DNA from: JACMQX01 sp044225675
GTDB taxonomy: Bacteria; Pseudomonadota; Gammaproteobacteria; Burkholderiales; Burkholderiaceae_C
NCBI GenBank assembly: GCA_044225675.1
Contig: JBGAIH010000026.1
Location: 9,963 to 73,962, forward strand
DNA length: 64,000 nucleotides
Reading direction: 5' to 3'
Part shown: positions 7,591 through 16,976 of the stretch, piece after piece
How the letters are laid out: each line of letters begins with the position of its first letter
How positions within the stretch are numbered: the stretch's first letter is position 1
Notes under the pieces: generated by a model
Told to the model about the DNA's origin: nothing
What the model saw: the letters and a program-made list of their open reading frames with translations, nothing else
The model's database searches: none
Position numbers and translations under genes: made by a program

Positions 7591-9072
7591 TCAGGACGAG
7601 CAGCTGATCTCGATGGACGCCGCCCAGTCGGGCGGGAAGTCCGCCAGGTCATCGGCGCCGGGCTGGTCGTCGAACGGCGTGGCCAGGGTGCGCTGCAGCC
7701 GCTCGACGCCGGAGAAGTCCTTGTTCTGCGCCAGGCGGATGGCCTGTTCGCCCAGGTGGTTGCGAAGCACGTATCTGGGGTTGACGGCCCGCATCGCAAG
7801 GCCGGTGGCGGCCGGCTCGGCCTTGCCCAGACGCTCCCGGTGCCGGGCCAGCCAGGCATCGGCGCCTGCCCGGTCGATGAACAGGTCGCGCACGGCGGCG
7901 GTCTCGCCGGATATCACCCCGTCCGACAACCGGCGCCAGAAGATGGTGAAGTCCACCCGGTCGGCCGCCATGAGCTTGAGCACGTCTTCGATCAGCGCGC
8001 GATCGCCTTCCTGCGCGTCGGCCAGGCCGAGCTTGGCGCGCATGCGAGCTTCCAGAGCGGCCGGGAAGACGGTCTTGTAGGACTCCAGGGCGGCGATGGC
8101 CAGCTCCTGGTCGCCGATCAGGGGCAGCAGGGCCTGTCCGAGGCAGTACAGGTTCCAGTAGGCGACGTTGGGCTGCCGGTTGAAGGCATAGCGCCCGCGC
8201 TCGTCGCTGTGGTTGCAGATGTGGCCGGGATCGTAGGCGTCGAGGAACTGGAACGGGCCGTAGTCGATCGTCAGGCCCAGGATGCTCATGTTGTCGGTGT
8301 TCATGACCCCATGGCAGAAGCCCACGGACTGCCATTGCGCCAGCAGCGCGGCGGTGCGTTCGCTGACGGCCTCAAGCAGGTTGGCATAGGGATTGCCGGC
8401 CAGCCGTTCGCTGCTGCGGCAATCCGGGTAGTAACGGTCAATGACGTAGTCGGCCAGTTGCCGGAGTTCTTCATGCATCTCGCGGGCCGCGAAGTGCTCG
8501 AAATGGCCGAATCGGATGAAGCTGGGCGCCACCCGGGCGACGACGGCGGCGGTTTCGACGGTTTCGCGGCGCACGGGCGCATCCGAGCCGGTGACGCTCA
8601 GGGCGCGCGTGGTGGGGATGCCCAGGCCGTGCATGGCCTCCGACGCCAGAAACTCACGGATGCTCGATCGCAGCACGGCCCGTCCGTCGCCCATGCGCGA
8701 GTAGGGCGTCAGGCCGCTGCCCTTGAGCTGGATCTCGTGGCCGGAGGCCGTCTCGCCCAGCAGGATGGCGCGGCCGTCTCCGAGCTGGCCGGCCCAGACG
8801 CCGAACTGGTGGCCGCTGTAGACGCTCGCCACAGGTTGCGTGCCCGCAACAGGGATATTCCCGGTGAGCGCTTCGAGCGCTGCATCGGAGTCCAGCCAGG
8901 CGGGCGCCAGACCGAGCTCTCGCGCCACGGAATGGCTCACGCCGACCCAATAGGGCGCCGGCAGCGGCGTGGGCGAGAGCGTCGTGCGGAACGCCGGCCC
9001 CAGTGCGGCGAAGCGATTGATCCAGCGCAGGCCGCTGTCGGTGGCCAGTTCGGCATCCACAGGTTTGTTCAT
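7591..9072 (-). CDS. selO: Protein adenylyltransferase SelO (YdiU)
   Basis: Pseudokinase-fold enzyme that transfers AMP from ATP to Ser/Thr/Tyr residues of proteins, linked in E. coli to redox homeostasis and S-glutathionylation. 493 residues. Visible motifs are YSGHQFGVWAGQLGDGRA, IQLKGSGLTPYSRMGDGRAV (nucleotide binding) and NTDNMSILGLTIDYGPF (metal-binding Asp/Asn). The C-terminus is SCSS, with cysteine at the place where animal SELO carries selenocysteine near its end. The start MNKPVDAEL (9072) was preferred; 31 upstream in-frame codons look like non-coding leader. Confidence 0.95.
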   Translation of the reverse strand: MNKPVDAELATDSGLRWINRFAALGPAFRTTLSPTPLPAPYWVGVSHSVARELGLAPAWLDSDAALEALTGNIPVAGTQPVASVYSGHQFGVWAGQLGDGRAILLGETASGHEIQLKGSGLTPYSRMGDGRAVLRSSIREFLASEAMHGLGIPTTRALSVTGSDAPVRRETVETAAVVARVAPSFIRFGHFEHFAAREMHEELRQLADYVIDRYYPDCRSSERLAGNPYANLLEAVSERTAALLAQWQSVGFCHGVMNTDNMSILGLTIDYGPFQFLDAYDPGHICNHSDERGRYAFNRQPNVAYWNLYCLGQALLPLIGDQELAIAALESYKTVFPAALEARMRAKLGLADAQEGDRALIEDVLKLMAADRVDFTIFWRRLSDGVISGETAAVRDLFIDRAGADAWLARHRERLGKAEPAATGLAMRAVNPRYVLRNHLGEQAIRLAQNKDFSGVERLQRTLATPFDDQPGADDLADFPPDWAASIEISCSS

Positions 9073-9201
9073 TCCCGCATTGTCCTGTTTCACGGTTCCG
9101 GGGCTGCTGCAGGGCCTATTCCATTCCGGCCGGGAAGGTAAACAAATGTGTGGTGAATTTCGCATTAAGCAATTTTCTTAGGTCCGGGGCCTTGCGCGCC
9201 G

Positions 9202-9216
9202 GTACATTGCCTGTAC
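9202..9216. promoter_or_regulatory. Inverted repeat GTACA-N5-TGTAC upstream of the acyl-synthase-like gene
   Basis: GTACATTGCCTGTAC is a perfect 5-bp-arm inverted repeat with a 5-bp spacer, 85-99 bases before the 9301 start. It lies in the 228-bp gap between selO and the signalling module. That gap also has an AT-rich stretch at about 9138-9182, suitable for promoters. It is a candidate operator with no known binding protein. Confidence 0.35.
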
Positions 9217-9300
9217 GAGTCGCCAGGGCCTTTTCATCCGGCACACAAGACCGCGAGCCTTGGCGCAGGTTTTCAGTTTTGCAGCTTCGAAAGGACGTCA

Positions 9301-9986
9301 ATGAGCTCCCCCTACGCCCCGGCACTGCAGCCGGCCATGCAGCGCACCAACCCCGCCCATTTCCGGGGCATTCCCGACACCCATGGCGGCTTTGACCGCA
9401 GCCATGACGCAAGGCCTTCCGAAAGCCTGCGTTTCCGCCAGCTCTACACCCCGCGCGAGTTCTCGCGCGTGCTCCATCTGCGCGAGGAGATCAATCTGCC
9501 TGCCGAGATGCTGGCCGATCCGGCCTTCATTGCACGCGAAAAAAAAGAGACGAAATCGGTTTTGTAGGTGCTTTTGAGTACGAAGGTGAGTACATTGGCA
9601 CCATCCGTCTCATTCCCATCGGAGAAGGTCTCGCCCCCTGCGAGTCGATTCTCGGCAGCCTGCCTGACATTTCCCCGCAGGTCTACGAAAATGGCTGGGA
9701 AGTAGGGCGCCTCGTTCTTGCCCCACAATACCGCGCACGTCCGGACATCCTCAAGAACTGTTTTGCCCTGACGCTCATGCGCTTCATCGAAATCACCCCC
9801 GAGGCGAACTTTCTCGCCACCTGCAACCCGCTGCTCAGCCGCCTGTACCGCCGGTTCGGCTTCTCGGTGCTGGTCAAGGACGCCTGCCAGCGTGACGGCG
9901 AGTCCTATTCCCTGATTCACGGCAACGTCACCACCGTGGGCCTGGCCGTATCGGCCGAAGCCGCCTCGCAAAGGCTGGCCCAATGA
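9301..9986 (+). CDS. LuxI/FeeM-like acyl synthase (GNAT fold) with a -1 frameshift at an A8 run
   Basis: Frame 0 runs 9301-9567 (88 aa) and stops at TAG. A run of eight A at 9539-9546 lies in a GAA-AAA-AAA context. A -1 slip there continues without stops from 9546 to a TGA at 9984-9986, giving 228 aa. The -1 part holds V-G-A-F-E-Y-E-G-E-Y-I-G, then T-I-R-L-I-P and W-E-V-G-R. These resemble the conserved RLLP and WE-x-SR of LuxI autoinducer synthases and related FeeM N-acyl amino acid synthases. The -1 frame stop overlaps the kinase start as ATGA, so coupling depends on the shifted frame. AAGGA precedes the ATG. It may be programmed frameshifting or slippage, a sequencing indel, or a recent pseudogene. 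The enzyme class is inference. Confidence 0.6.
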
Positions 9987-12496
9987 AGCAAGCCTGGCTG
10001 CGCCTGTACGCGCATTACCGCGACTACCACGCGTACGGGCCGCCCCGGCTCAAGTACATGGGCTGGCTGGGCATGCTGTCCCTGGTCGCCTTCTACTTCA
10101 TCCGCTTCACGCGGCCCAATGCCGAACTGTTCGACGACATCGGCCTGCGCGGCTCCGCCATCATCCTTTTGTCGCTGCTGGCGCTGCGCGACCAGTGGCC
10201 CGAGAAGCTGCGCAGACACTACATCGCGTATTCCTACGTGGCAGTGCTGTACTGCCTGCCGTGTTTCACCGTGCTGGTGGCCTTGCAGCGCGGCGGCGGC
10301 ATGCCGGCCATCTCCAACGCCTTCATCACGCTGTGTTTTCTGGTGCTGCTGACCGACTGGCGCAACACGCTGGTCATGCTGGCCACCGGCACAGCCATGG
10401 CGGTGGGCTTTTACGTGGCCACCACGCCCGCGCCGCGCATCCCGATGGATCTGGTCGCCCAGTTGCCTGCGTTCGCCCTCATCGTGATCGGCGGCAACCT
10501 GTTCAAGTTCTCGACCGAGCAGATCGACGCCGAACGCAAGCTGCGGGCGACGCAGGCGCTGGCCGGCTCGATCGCGCATGAAATGCGCACGCCGCTGGTC
10601 CAGCTCAAGCACAATCTGCTGGGCATGTCGCAGGCACTGCCTTCGCCCACCACCACGGCGCAGGCCCAGACCCTGGGGCCGCGCGACGTCAACTCGCTCT
10701 ACCGCTTCCTTGCGCAAAGCGAAATCGCCGTCAAGCGCGGGCTGCAGGTGATCGAGATGACGCTCGACGAGGTCAGCGCCAAGCCCCTGGACACCGCCGG
10801 CTTTGCCTATCTTTCGGCCGCCGAGGCCACCGGCAAGGCCGTGCAGGAGTACGGCTACGAGACCGAGGAGGCCCGGGGCCGCGTCAGTCTGGAAATCAAG
10901 GAAGACTTCACCTTCCGCGGCGACGAGACGGCGTATCTGTTCGTGGTGTTCAACCTGCTCAAGAACGCGCTCTATTACCTGCCGTTCTATCCGCAGGCGC
11001 GGGTGACGATCACGGTGGACCGCCACGAGGTGCGGGTCCATGACAACGGTCCGGGGATCGCGCCCGACGTGCTGGCCCGGCTGTTCGAGCCCTTCCGCTC
11101 CGTCGGCAAGACCGGCGGCACCGGCCTCGGCCTGGCCTACTGCCAGCGTGTCATGCGGGCGTTCGGCGGTGACGTTTCCTGCGAGTCGGTCCTTGGCGAA
11201 TACACACGGTTCACCATGAGCTTTCCGCCCATCAGCCAGGCGGACGGCGAGGCACACCGCCTGTCGGTCCTTGGGGCAGCGCAGGCGGCCTTCCGCGGCA
11301 AGCGGCTGCTCGTGGTGGACGACGATCCCACGCTGCGCCTGACGACACGGCACAAGCTGCAGCCTCTGGGCGCAGTGATCGACGAGGCGCCGGACGGCCA
11401 GCGCGCCATGCAGATGCTGGCCAGACAGCGCTACGACCTGGTCGTGCTCGACCTGAACATGCCGGTGCTTGACGGCTATGCGGTGACCGAGCGCATCCGC
11501 CAGGGCCTGGTGCCCGAGAACCGCGACGTCTGCATCGTGGCCTACACCAGCGAGCTGGCGCACGTGGCCAGCGTCAAGACCTACAAGGCGGGCATGGACG
11601 GCTTCGTGAGCAAGCCCTGTGCCCAGGTTCCCCTGGTCCAGGCGCTGCATCAGGCGCTGGAACACCCGCTGACGCGAGCGCGGTCCGAGGCGGCCGTGCT
11701 GGCGGGCCGCACCATGCTGCTGGCCGACGACAATCCCTACAACCGCAAGGCGGTCGCGGCCTATCTGCGGCATGCCGGCATCCGGGTGGTCGAGGCCGAC
11801 CACGGCGAAGCGGCGCTGGAGCAGCTGCGACAGCACACGGGCTGGGACGCCATCCTCATGGACATCAACATGCCGGGCATGAACGGCATGGAGGCCACCC
11901 GCGCGATCCGCGCCAGCCACGGGCCGGAGAAACTCGTGCCCATCATTGCGCTGACCGCGCATTCCGACGATGCCACCATCGCGCAGGCACGCGCCGCCGG
12001 CATGAACGACTTCATCACCAAGCCGGTGGACGCTCCCGTGCTGTACGAAAAGCTGGGCACGCTGGTCAGGAGCAACGGCGCCGTGTCCAGCCCGCCGCCG
12101 CCGGCCGTCGCGCCAAGTCCCCAAGCGGGCAGTGCGGGCCCGACGCTGCTGGATCTGCCGCGGCTCGAAGGCTTTCGCCATATCGGCATGCTGGACGAGC
12201 TGCTGAGCGACTATCTTCCGGAAATCGCCCGCATGGTGGCAATCCTGGAGGACGCGGTGATCCGCGACGATCTGCCCGAGAGCACGGAAATCATGCATTC
12301 CTTGCTGGGCATGAGCGGCGAGGCCGGTGCCCTGGCGCTCTACCAACTGGTGCGCAGACTCTACGTCCCGATGGTCGAGGAGCACCGGTGGCCGGATCAG
12401 CAGGAGTGGCTGGCCCAGGTCAAGGCGCTGGCCGCGCAGACCAATGATGCGCTGCAGGCTTACGGCGAGGCCCAGGCGCGCAACAGCTCCACCTGA
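9983..12496 (+). CDS. Hybrid sensor histidine kinase, multi-spanning membrane sensor, two receivers and Hpt (CqsS/PhcS-like)
   Basis: 837 residues. Residues 25-170 hold about six membrane segments with short loops, like the sensor domains of CqsS, LqsS and PhcS, which detect small diffusible signals. The HisKA box has H199 (IAHEMRTPLVQLKHN). The ATPase domain shows N-box NLLKNAL (324-330), HDNGPGIAP and GGTGLGL. Receiver 1 has D490 (LVVLDLNMP), receiver 2 has D627 (ILMDINMP), and a C-terminal Hpt-like helix bundle has H772. The start overlaps the acyl-synthase-like gene by four bases. The architecture is complete and looks functional; the ligand is unknown. Confidence 0.88.
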   Translation: MKQAWLRLYAHYRDYHAYGPPRLKYMGWLGMLSLVAFYFIRFTRPNAELFDDIGLRGSAIILLSLLALRDQWPEKLRRHYIAYSYVAVLYCLPCFTVLVALQRGGGMPAISNAFITLCFLVLLTDWRNTLVMLATGTAMAVGFYVATTPAPRIPMDLVAQLPAFALIVIGGNLFKFSTEQIDAERKLRATQALAGSIAHEMRTPLVQLKHNLLGMSQALPSPTTTAQAQTLGPRDVNSLYRFLAQSEIAVKRGLQVIEMTLDEVSAKPLDTAGFAYLSAAEATGKAVQEYGYETEEARGRVSLEIKEDFTFRGDETAYLFVVFNLLKNALYYLPFYPQARVTITVDRHEVRVHDNGPGIAPDVLARLFEPFRSVGKTGGTGLGLAYCQRVMRAFGGDVSCESVLGEYTRFTMSFPPISQADGEAHRLSVLGAAQAAFRGKRLLVVDDDPTLRLTTRHKLQPLGAVIDEAPDGQRAMQMLARQRYDLVVLDLNMPVLDGYAVTERIRQGLVPENRDVCIVAYTSELAHVASVKTYKAGMDGFVSKPCAQVPLVQALHQALEHPLTRARSEAAVLAGRTMLLADDNPYNRKAVAAYLRHAGIRVVEADHGEAALEQLRQHTGWDAILMDINMPGMNGMEATRAIRASHGPEKLVPIIALTAHSDDATIAQARAAGMNDFITKPVDAPVLYEKLGTLVRSNGAVSSPPPPAVAPSPQAGSAGPTLLDLPRLEGFRHIGMLDELLSDYLPEIARMVAILEDAVIRDDLPESTEIMHSLLGMSGEAGALALYQLVRRLYVPMVEEHRWPDQQEWLAQVKALAAQTNDALQAYGEAQARNSST

Positions 12497-12513
12497 GCCA
12501 TCGACTGACCTGA

Positions 12514-13686
12514 ATGCAGCTTTCCGACCCGGCGCACGACGCGCGCGCCATCCTGTTCGTTGACGACGAGCCGACCTCCTGCAAACTGTTCGTCGGCATG
12601 TTCGGCGATGAATTCGAGATCGTCACCGCCTCGGGCGTGCGCGAGGCCCTGGAGGTGCTGCAGAACCGGGGCAACGAGTTTGCGGTGCTCGTGACCGACT
12701 ACCGCATGCCGGAGCGCGACGGCGTCAAGCTGCTGCAGGCCGTGCAGCGCGACTTCCGGCATCTGGTGCGCCTGCTGGTGACCGCCTACGCCGGCAAGGA
12801 AGTCGCGATGGCAGCGATCAATCAGGGCAAGGTGCTGCGCATCCTGGAAAAGCCCCTGGACAACACGGTCACGCGCGAGGCACTGCGGGAAGCACTGGCC
12901 TTGCATCGCACCAAGGCCGTCGAGCGGGCCCTCAACGAAGGCCGCGTTGCGGCGCTGCGCGAAACCCTGGGTTTTCTTGCGCACGAACTCAATACCCCTC
13001 TGGCGACCGTGCGCGGCTACCTCAGTGCCGTGGCTAACCGTCATGAGCCTTCGCCGCCCGGCACGCCGACCAACGTCGTGCAGTTCGTCGAAGTCCATCC
13101 CGGCGAGGTGATGGCGGCACTGGCCAACGCCGAACGGCGCGCGCTGTACTGCCAGTCGCTGGTATCGACCTTCGTCCAGTCGGCGCGCGACGCCTACCCC
13201 GGCGCGCCGATGCAGACCTTCTCCGCCGCCAGCCTGGTCAGCGCCTTGCTGGACGAATTCCCGTTCGAGGGCAACGAGCGTTCGATCGTCACCAGCCATG
13301 TCGCCGAAGACTTCCGCCTGCCGGGCCGGCGCGACCTGCTGTACCTCGTGCTGTGCACGCTCGCCAAGAACGCGCTGCAGGCGATGCGCGACCGCAGCGG
13401 CTCGAGTCTTCGCATCGAGCTCGACCGCGAAGCCTTGCCCGGCGGGGGAGGGCGTGGCCGCATGCGCTTCGTCGACAACGGGCCGGGCATCGCGCCGGAC
13501 CTGCTGACGCGCCTGACCCGCGAACCCGTGACGACGCGCGAGAGTGCCGGCGGCAACGGCATGGGACTGATGTTCTGCCGCCGTGTGATGCAGTCCATCG
13601 GCGGCAGCATCGAGATCGCGTCCGAGCCGGGGCAGGGCGCCACCGCCACGCTCTACTTCCAGCCACTGCCTGAAGGCGGGGGCTGA
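12514..13686 (+). CDS. Response regulator with C-terminal histidine kinase domain (PhcR/PhcQ-like)
   Basis: 390 residues. The receiver at 10-125 has D62 (VTDYRMPERDG) and K113. It is followed by a HisKA helix with H157 (FLAHELNTPLATVRGY) and an ATPase domain with LAKNALQAM, VDNGPGIAPDLL and GGNGMGLMF. A receiver placed before a kinase, with no DNA-binding domain, is the unusual layout of PhcR/PhcQ in the Ralstonia 3-OH-MAME/PAME quorum circuit. The gene starts 18 bases after the hybrid kinase and is surely co-transcribed. The Hpt of the kinase is a likely phosphodonor. The output step is not visible in this window. Confidence 0.85.
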   Translation: MQLSDPAHDARAILFVDDEPTSCKLFVGMFGDEFEIVTASGVREALEVLQNRGNEFAVLVTDYRMPERDGVKLLQAVQRDFRHLVRLLVTAYAGKEVAMAAINQGKVLRILEKPLDNTVTREALREALALHRTKAVERALNEGRVAALRETLGFLAHELNTPLATVRGYLSAVANRHEPSPPGTPTNVVQFVEVHPGEVMAALANAERRALYCQSLVSTFVQSARDAYPGAPMQTFSAASLVSALLDEFPFEGNERSIVTSHVAEDFRLPGRRDLLYLVLCTLAKNALQAMRDRSGSSLRIELDREALPGGGGRGRMRFVDNGPGIAPDLLTRLTREPVTTRESAGGNGMGLMFCRRVMQSIGGSIEIASEPGQGATATLYFQPLPEGGG

Positions 13687-13797
13687 GCGTCAGGTTCGGA
13701 CTCGGGTATCGGTTTCTCGGGGCAAACCCGCTTCACGCGCGGCGTCAAATGATTAGCATGGCAGCTTTGCCTGATCATTTTGTCCCGAGGAGTACCC

Positions 13798-15429
13798 ATG
13801 CTGGGTTTGATGCAAAGCCAACCGCTGCTGATTTCGTCCCTGATCACCTTTGCCGACCGCCACCATGGCGACGGCGAAATCGTTTCCCGGCGCGTTGAAG
13901 GCGACATTCACCGCTACACCTGGAGCGACGTCGCACGCCGCTCCCGCAAGGTCGCCCATGCGCTCGACGCGCTCAAGCTTGGTTTCAGCGACCGCGTGGC
14001 CACGCTCGCCTGGAACGGCTACCGCCACCTGGAGCTGTACTTCGGCGTGAGCGGCTCGGGCCGCGTGCTTCATACCCTGAACCCGCGCCTGCACCCGGAC
14101 CAGATCGTCTGGATCGCCAACCACGCCGAAGACCAGGTCCTGTGCTTCGACATGACCTTCCTGCCGCTGGTGCAGGCGATCCACGCCAAGTGCGCGACCA
14201 TCAAGCACTGGGTGGCGATGTGCGACGCCGACAAGCTGCCCAAGGACAGCGGCATTCCCAACCTCGTGAGCTACGAGGCCTGGATCGCGCCGCAGCCGGA
14301 CACCTACACCTGGCCCCAGTTCGACGAGAACTCGGCGTCGAGCATGTGCTACACGAGCGGCACCACCGGCAACCCCAAGGCCGCTCTCTACAGCCACCGA
14401 TCCACCACGCTGCACGCCTACGCGGCCGCCTTGCCCGACGTGATGTGCCTGTCGGCGCGCGACTCGGTGCTGCCCGTGGTGCCGATGTTCCACGTCAATG
14501 CCTGGGGCATTCCGTACTCGGCTGCGCTCACCGGCTGCAAGCTGGTCTTCCCGGGCCCGGGTCTGGACGGCAAGTCGGTGTACGAGCTGATCGAAGCCGA
14601 GAAGGTCACCTACGCTGCCGGCGTGCCCACCGTGTGGCAGATGCTGCTCGGCCACATGAAGCCGGCCGGCCTGCGTTTTTCCACCCTCAAGCGCACCGTC
14701 ATCGGCGGCTCGGCCTGCCCGCCGGCCATGATCAACGCCTTCCAGGACGACTATGGCGTCGAGGTTCTGCATGCCTGGGGCATGACCGAGATGAGTCCGC
14801 TGGGCACGCTGTGCACGCTCAAGAACAAGCACCTCGCGATGTCGGCCGACGACCGCATGAAGATCCGCCTGAAGCAGGGCCGTGCAATCTACGGCGTCGA
14901 CCTCAAGATCGTCGACGGTGACGGCAAGGAGCTTCCGTGGGACGGCAAGGCCTACGGCGACCTGTACGTCAAGGGCCCATGGATCGTGCGGGAATACTTC
15001 AAGGGCGAGGGCGGCGATCCGTTGGTCGACGGCTGGTTCCCCACCGGCGACGTGGCCACCATCGACCCCGACGGCTACATGCAGATCACCGACCGCAGCA
15101 AGGACGTGATCAAGTCCGGCGGCGAGTGGATCAGCTCGATCGACATCGAGAACATCGCGGTGGCGCACCCTGCCGTCGCCATGGCCGCCTGCATCGGCGT
15201 GCCGCATCCGAAGTGGGACGAGCGACCGATCATCGCGGTCGTCAAGAAGCCCGGCGCCGAAGTGACGCGCGAGGACATCCTCAAGTTCTACGAAGGCCGC
15301 ACGGTGGCCAAGTGGCAGGTGCCGGACGACGTGGTCTTCGTCGACGCGATCCCGCTCGGCGCCACCGGCAAGATGCTCAAGACCCGGCTGCGCGAGATGC
15401 TCAAGGACTACAAGCTGCCGGGCCTGTGA
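13798..15429 (+). CDS. Acyl-CoA ligase, AMP-forming (medium/long-chain or methylthiopropionate type)
   Basis: Activates carboxylic acids to acyl-CoA through an acyl-AMP. 543 residues. AMP-binding motif YTSGTTGNPKA at about 184-194, WGMTEMSPLG in the middle, GWFPTGDVATIDPDGY, and the C-domain lysine region GATGKMLKTRL. The overall sequence resembles the branch often annotated as FadD or DmdB (3-methylthiopropionyl-CoA ligase). Substrate cannot be fixed from motifs. The start at 13798 follows GAGGAGT. It is separated from the signalling module by 111 bp and probably has its own promoter. Confidence 0.88.
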   Translation: MLGLMQSQPLLISSLITFADRHHGDGEIVSRRVEGDIHRYTWSDVARRSRKVAHALDALKLGFSDRVATLAWNGYRHLELYFGVSGSGRVLHTLNPRLHPDQIVWIANHAEDQVLCFDMTFLPLVQAIHAKCATIKHWVAMCDADKLPKDSGIPNLVSYEAWIAPQPDTYTWPQFDENSASSMCYTSGTTGNPKAALYSHRSTTLHAYAAALPDVMCLSARDSVLPVVPMFHVNAWGIPYSAALTGCKLVFPGPGLDGKSVYELIEAEKVTYAAGVPTVWQMLLGHMKPAGLRFSTLKRTVIGGSACPPAMINAFQDDYGVEVLHAWGMTEMSPLGTLCTLKNKHLAMSADDRMKIRLKQGRAIYGVDLKIVDGDGKELPWDGKAYGDLYVKGPWIVREYFKGEGGDPLVDGWFPTGDVATIDPDGYMQITDRSKDVIKSGGEWISSIDIENIAVAHPAVAMAACIGVPHPKWDERPIIAVVKKPGAEVTREDILKFYEGRTVAKWQVPDDVVFVDAIPLGATGKMLKTRLREMLKDYKLPGL

Positions 15430-15663
15430 GCGGCCTGCCGCTGCGGCGGTGGGTTGCCCCGCAGCGGTGCATGCCGCAGCCTGTCACGCGTGCATGCCGG
15501 TGCCTGGCGGGACCGCCCCGCCGCAAGGCCTTTCGTCATGCCGGCGGCGGGCCGCTTGTCGCCTTCGCGATAGTGCGGGCCTTCGCTACGGGCAATCCCT
15601 GAGCGTTGCGCTGCACAAAAGCCGCTACGCTGCGCCCTGAGTTCACAACCCTAGGAGACCTTC

Positions 15664-16896
15664 ATGAAATTCGCCCTCCAAGCCGTCGCGGCGTCCGTTC
15701 TTGTCCTGGCCGCCGGCGGTGCATTCGCCCAGAAGGGCGAGACCGTCAAGATGGTTCGCATCGACCCGCTGACCGGCCTGCTGGGCCCCGTGGGCGTGAG
15801 CCAGATGAAGGGCTACCAGTTCTTCGCCGAGAAGTTCAGCGGCGCCGGCAATCCGGCTGGCGTGAAGTTCGACATCACCTTCATCGACAACAAGCTGAGC
15901 CCGGCCGAAAGCCTGAACGCGCTGAAGGCCGCGATCGACCAGGGCGCCCGCTACATCGTTCAGGGCAACGGCTCCTCCGTCGCGCTGGCGCTGGCCGACG
16001 CGGTCCAGAAGCACAACGAGCGCAACCCCGGCAAGGAAGTCATCTACCTGAACGACTCGGCCGTGGACCCGGACCTCACTAACAGCAAGTGCAGCTACTG
16101 GCACTTCCGCTTTGACGCCGACACGTCCATGAAGATGGAAGCCATGTCGAGCTTCATGGTCGACCAGAAGGACATCAAGAACGTCTACATCCTCGGCCAG
16201 AACTACTCGCACGGCGTGCAGGTCGCCAAGTACACCAAGGAAACCCTGGCGCGCAAGCGCCCCGACGTGAAGATCGTCGGTGAAGACCTGCATCCGCTGG
16301 CGCAGGTCCGCGACTTCGCGCCCTACATCGCCAAGATCAAGGCCTCGGGCGCCGACACCGTGGTGACCGGCAACTGGGGCTCCGACCTGTCGCTGCTCAT
16401 CAAGGCAGCGAATGAGGGCGGCTACAACGGCAAGTTCTTCACCTATTACGCCGGCGTGACCGGCACGCCGACGGCCCTGGGCCAGAACGGCGCCGGCCGC
16501 GTCTACCAGGTTGCGTACAACCACTACAACATGGGCGGCCAGATGGACAAGTGGATGGCCGAGTTCAAGACCAAGTACAACGACGACTTCTACACCGGCT
16601 CGACCATCCGCATCTTCGAGATGCTGGGCGCGGCGATGGCCAAGGCCAAGTCGACCGACCCGGTCAAGGTCGCTGCGGCGCTCGAAGGCCTGAAGGTCAA
16701 GAGCTTCAACGGTGAAGTCGAGATGCGCAAGACCGACCACCAGTTGCAGCAGCCGCTGTACGTCTCGGTCTGGCAGAAGGCCGACAAGAAGTATCCGTAC
16801 AGCCCGGAGAACACCGGCATGACCCTGGCCCCGGTCAAGGAGTATCCGAACTACGTGTCCAGCACGCCGACCAGCTGCCAGATGAAGCGTCCCTGA
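15664..16896 (+). CDS. Branched-chain amino acid-type ABC transporter substrate-binding protein (LivK family)
   Basis: Periplasmic binding protein of a high-affinity importer. 410 residues. The signal peptide is about 1-23, ending AGGAFA before QKGE. The mature part is a type-I periplasmic binding fold with GPVGVSQMKGYQFF near the start and VVTGNWGSD in the centre. The final stretch has a Cys near the C-terminus (SCQMKRP). First gene of a complete liv-type operon. Neighbouring beta-oxidation genes suggest the ligand could be an acyl or aromatic acid rather than leucine. A 234-bp upstream gap should hold the promoter. Confidence 0.9.
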   Translation: MKFALQAVAASVLVLAAGGAFAQKGETVKMVRIDPLTGLLGPVGVSQMKGYQFFAEKFSGAGNPAGVKFDITFIDNKLSPAESLNALKAAIDQGARYIVQGNGSSVALALADAVQKHNERNPGKEVIYLNDSAVDPDLTNSKCSYWHFRFDADTSMKMEAMSSFMVDQKDIKNVYILGQNYSHGVQVAKYTKETLARKRPDVKIVGEDLHPLAQVRDFAPYIAKIKASGADTVVTGNWGSDLSLLIKAANEGGYNGKFFTYYAGVTGTPTALGQNGAGRVYQVAYNHYNMGGQMDKWMAEFKTKYNDDFYTGSTIRIFEMLGAAMAKAKSTDPVKVAAALEGLKVKSFNGEVEMRKTDHQLQQPLYVSVWQKADKKYPYSPENTGMTLAPVKEYPNYVSSTPTSCQMKRP

Positions 16897-16912
16897 TCCT
16901 GCAGCCGCATCC

Positions 16913-16953
16913 AGGAGCCCGTACGGGTGTACCGTAGCGGGCTCCTTCATTTT
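16913..16953 (+). terminator. Hairpin between binding-protein and permease genes (attenuator-type terminator)
   Basis: Arms AGGAGCCCG and CGGGCTCCT (16913-16921 and 16938-16946) enclose a second inner inverted repeat and are followed by TCATTTTC. Placed right after the binding-protein gene, it likely lets some transcripts pass so that the binding protein is made in excess of the membrane parts. Confidence 0.6.
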
Positions 16954-16976
16954 CAAGGTGGAGAAAGTCGGTCGAC

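Noticed and set aside
9917..12385. 822-codon minus-strand ORF opposite the hybrid kinase
   Set aside because: GC-rich antisense shadow, His/Arg/Gln-rich, no domain; the kinase on the plus strand has complete motifs.
15600..15660. Sigma-70 promoter TTGCGC/TACGCT before the binding-protein gene
   Set aside because: The spacer is only 14 bases; not strong enough to list as a feature.
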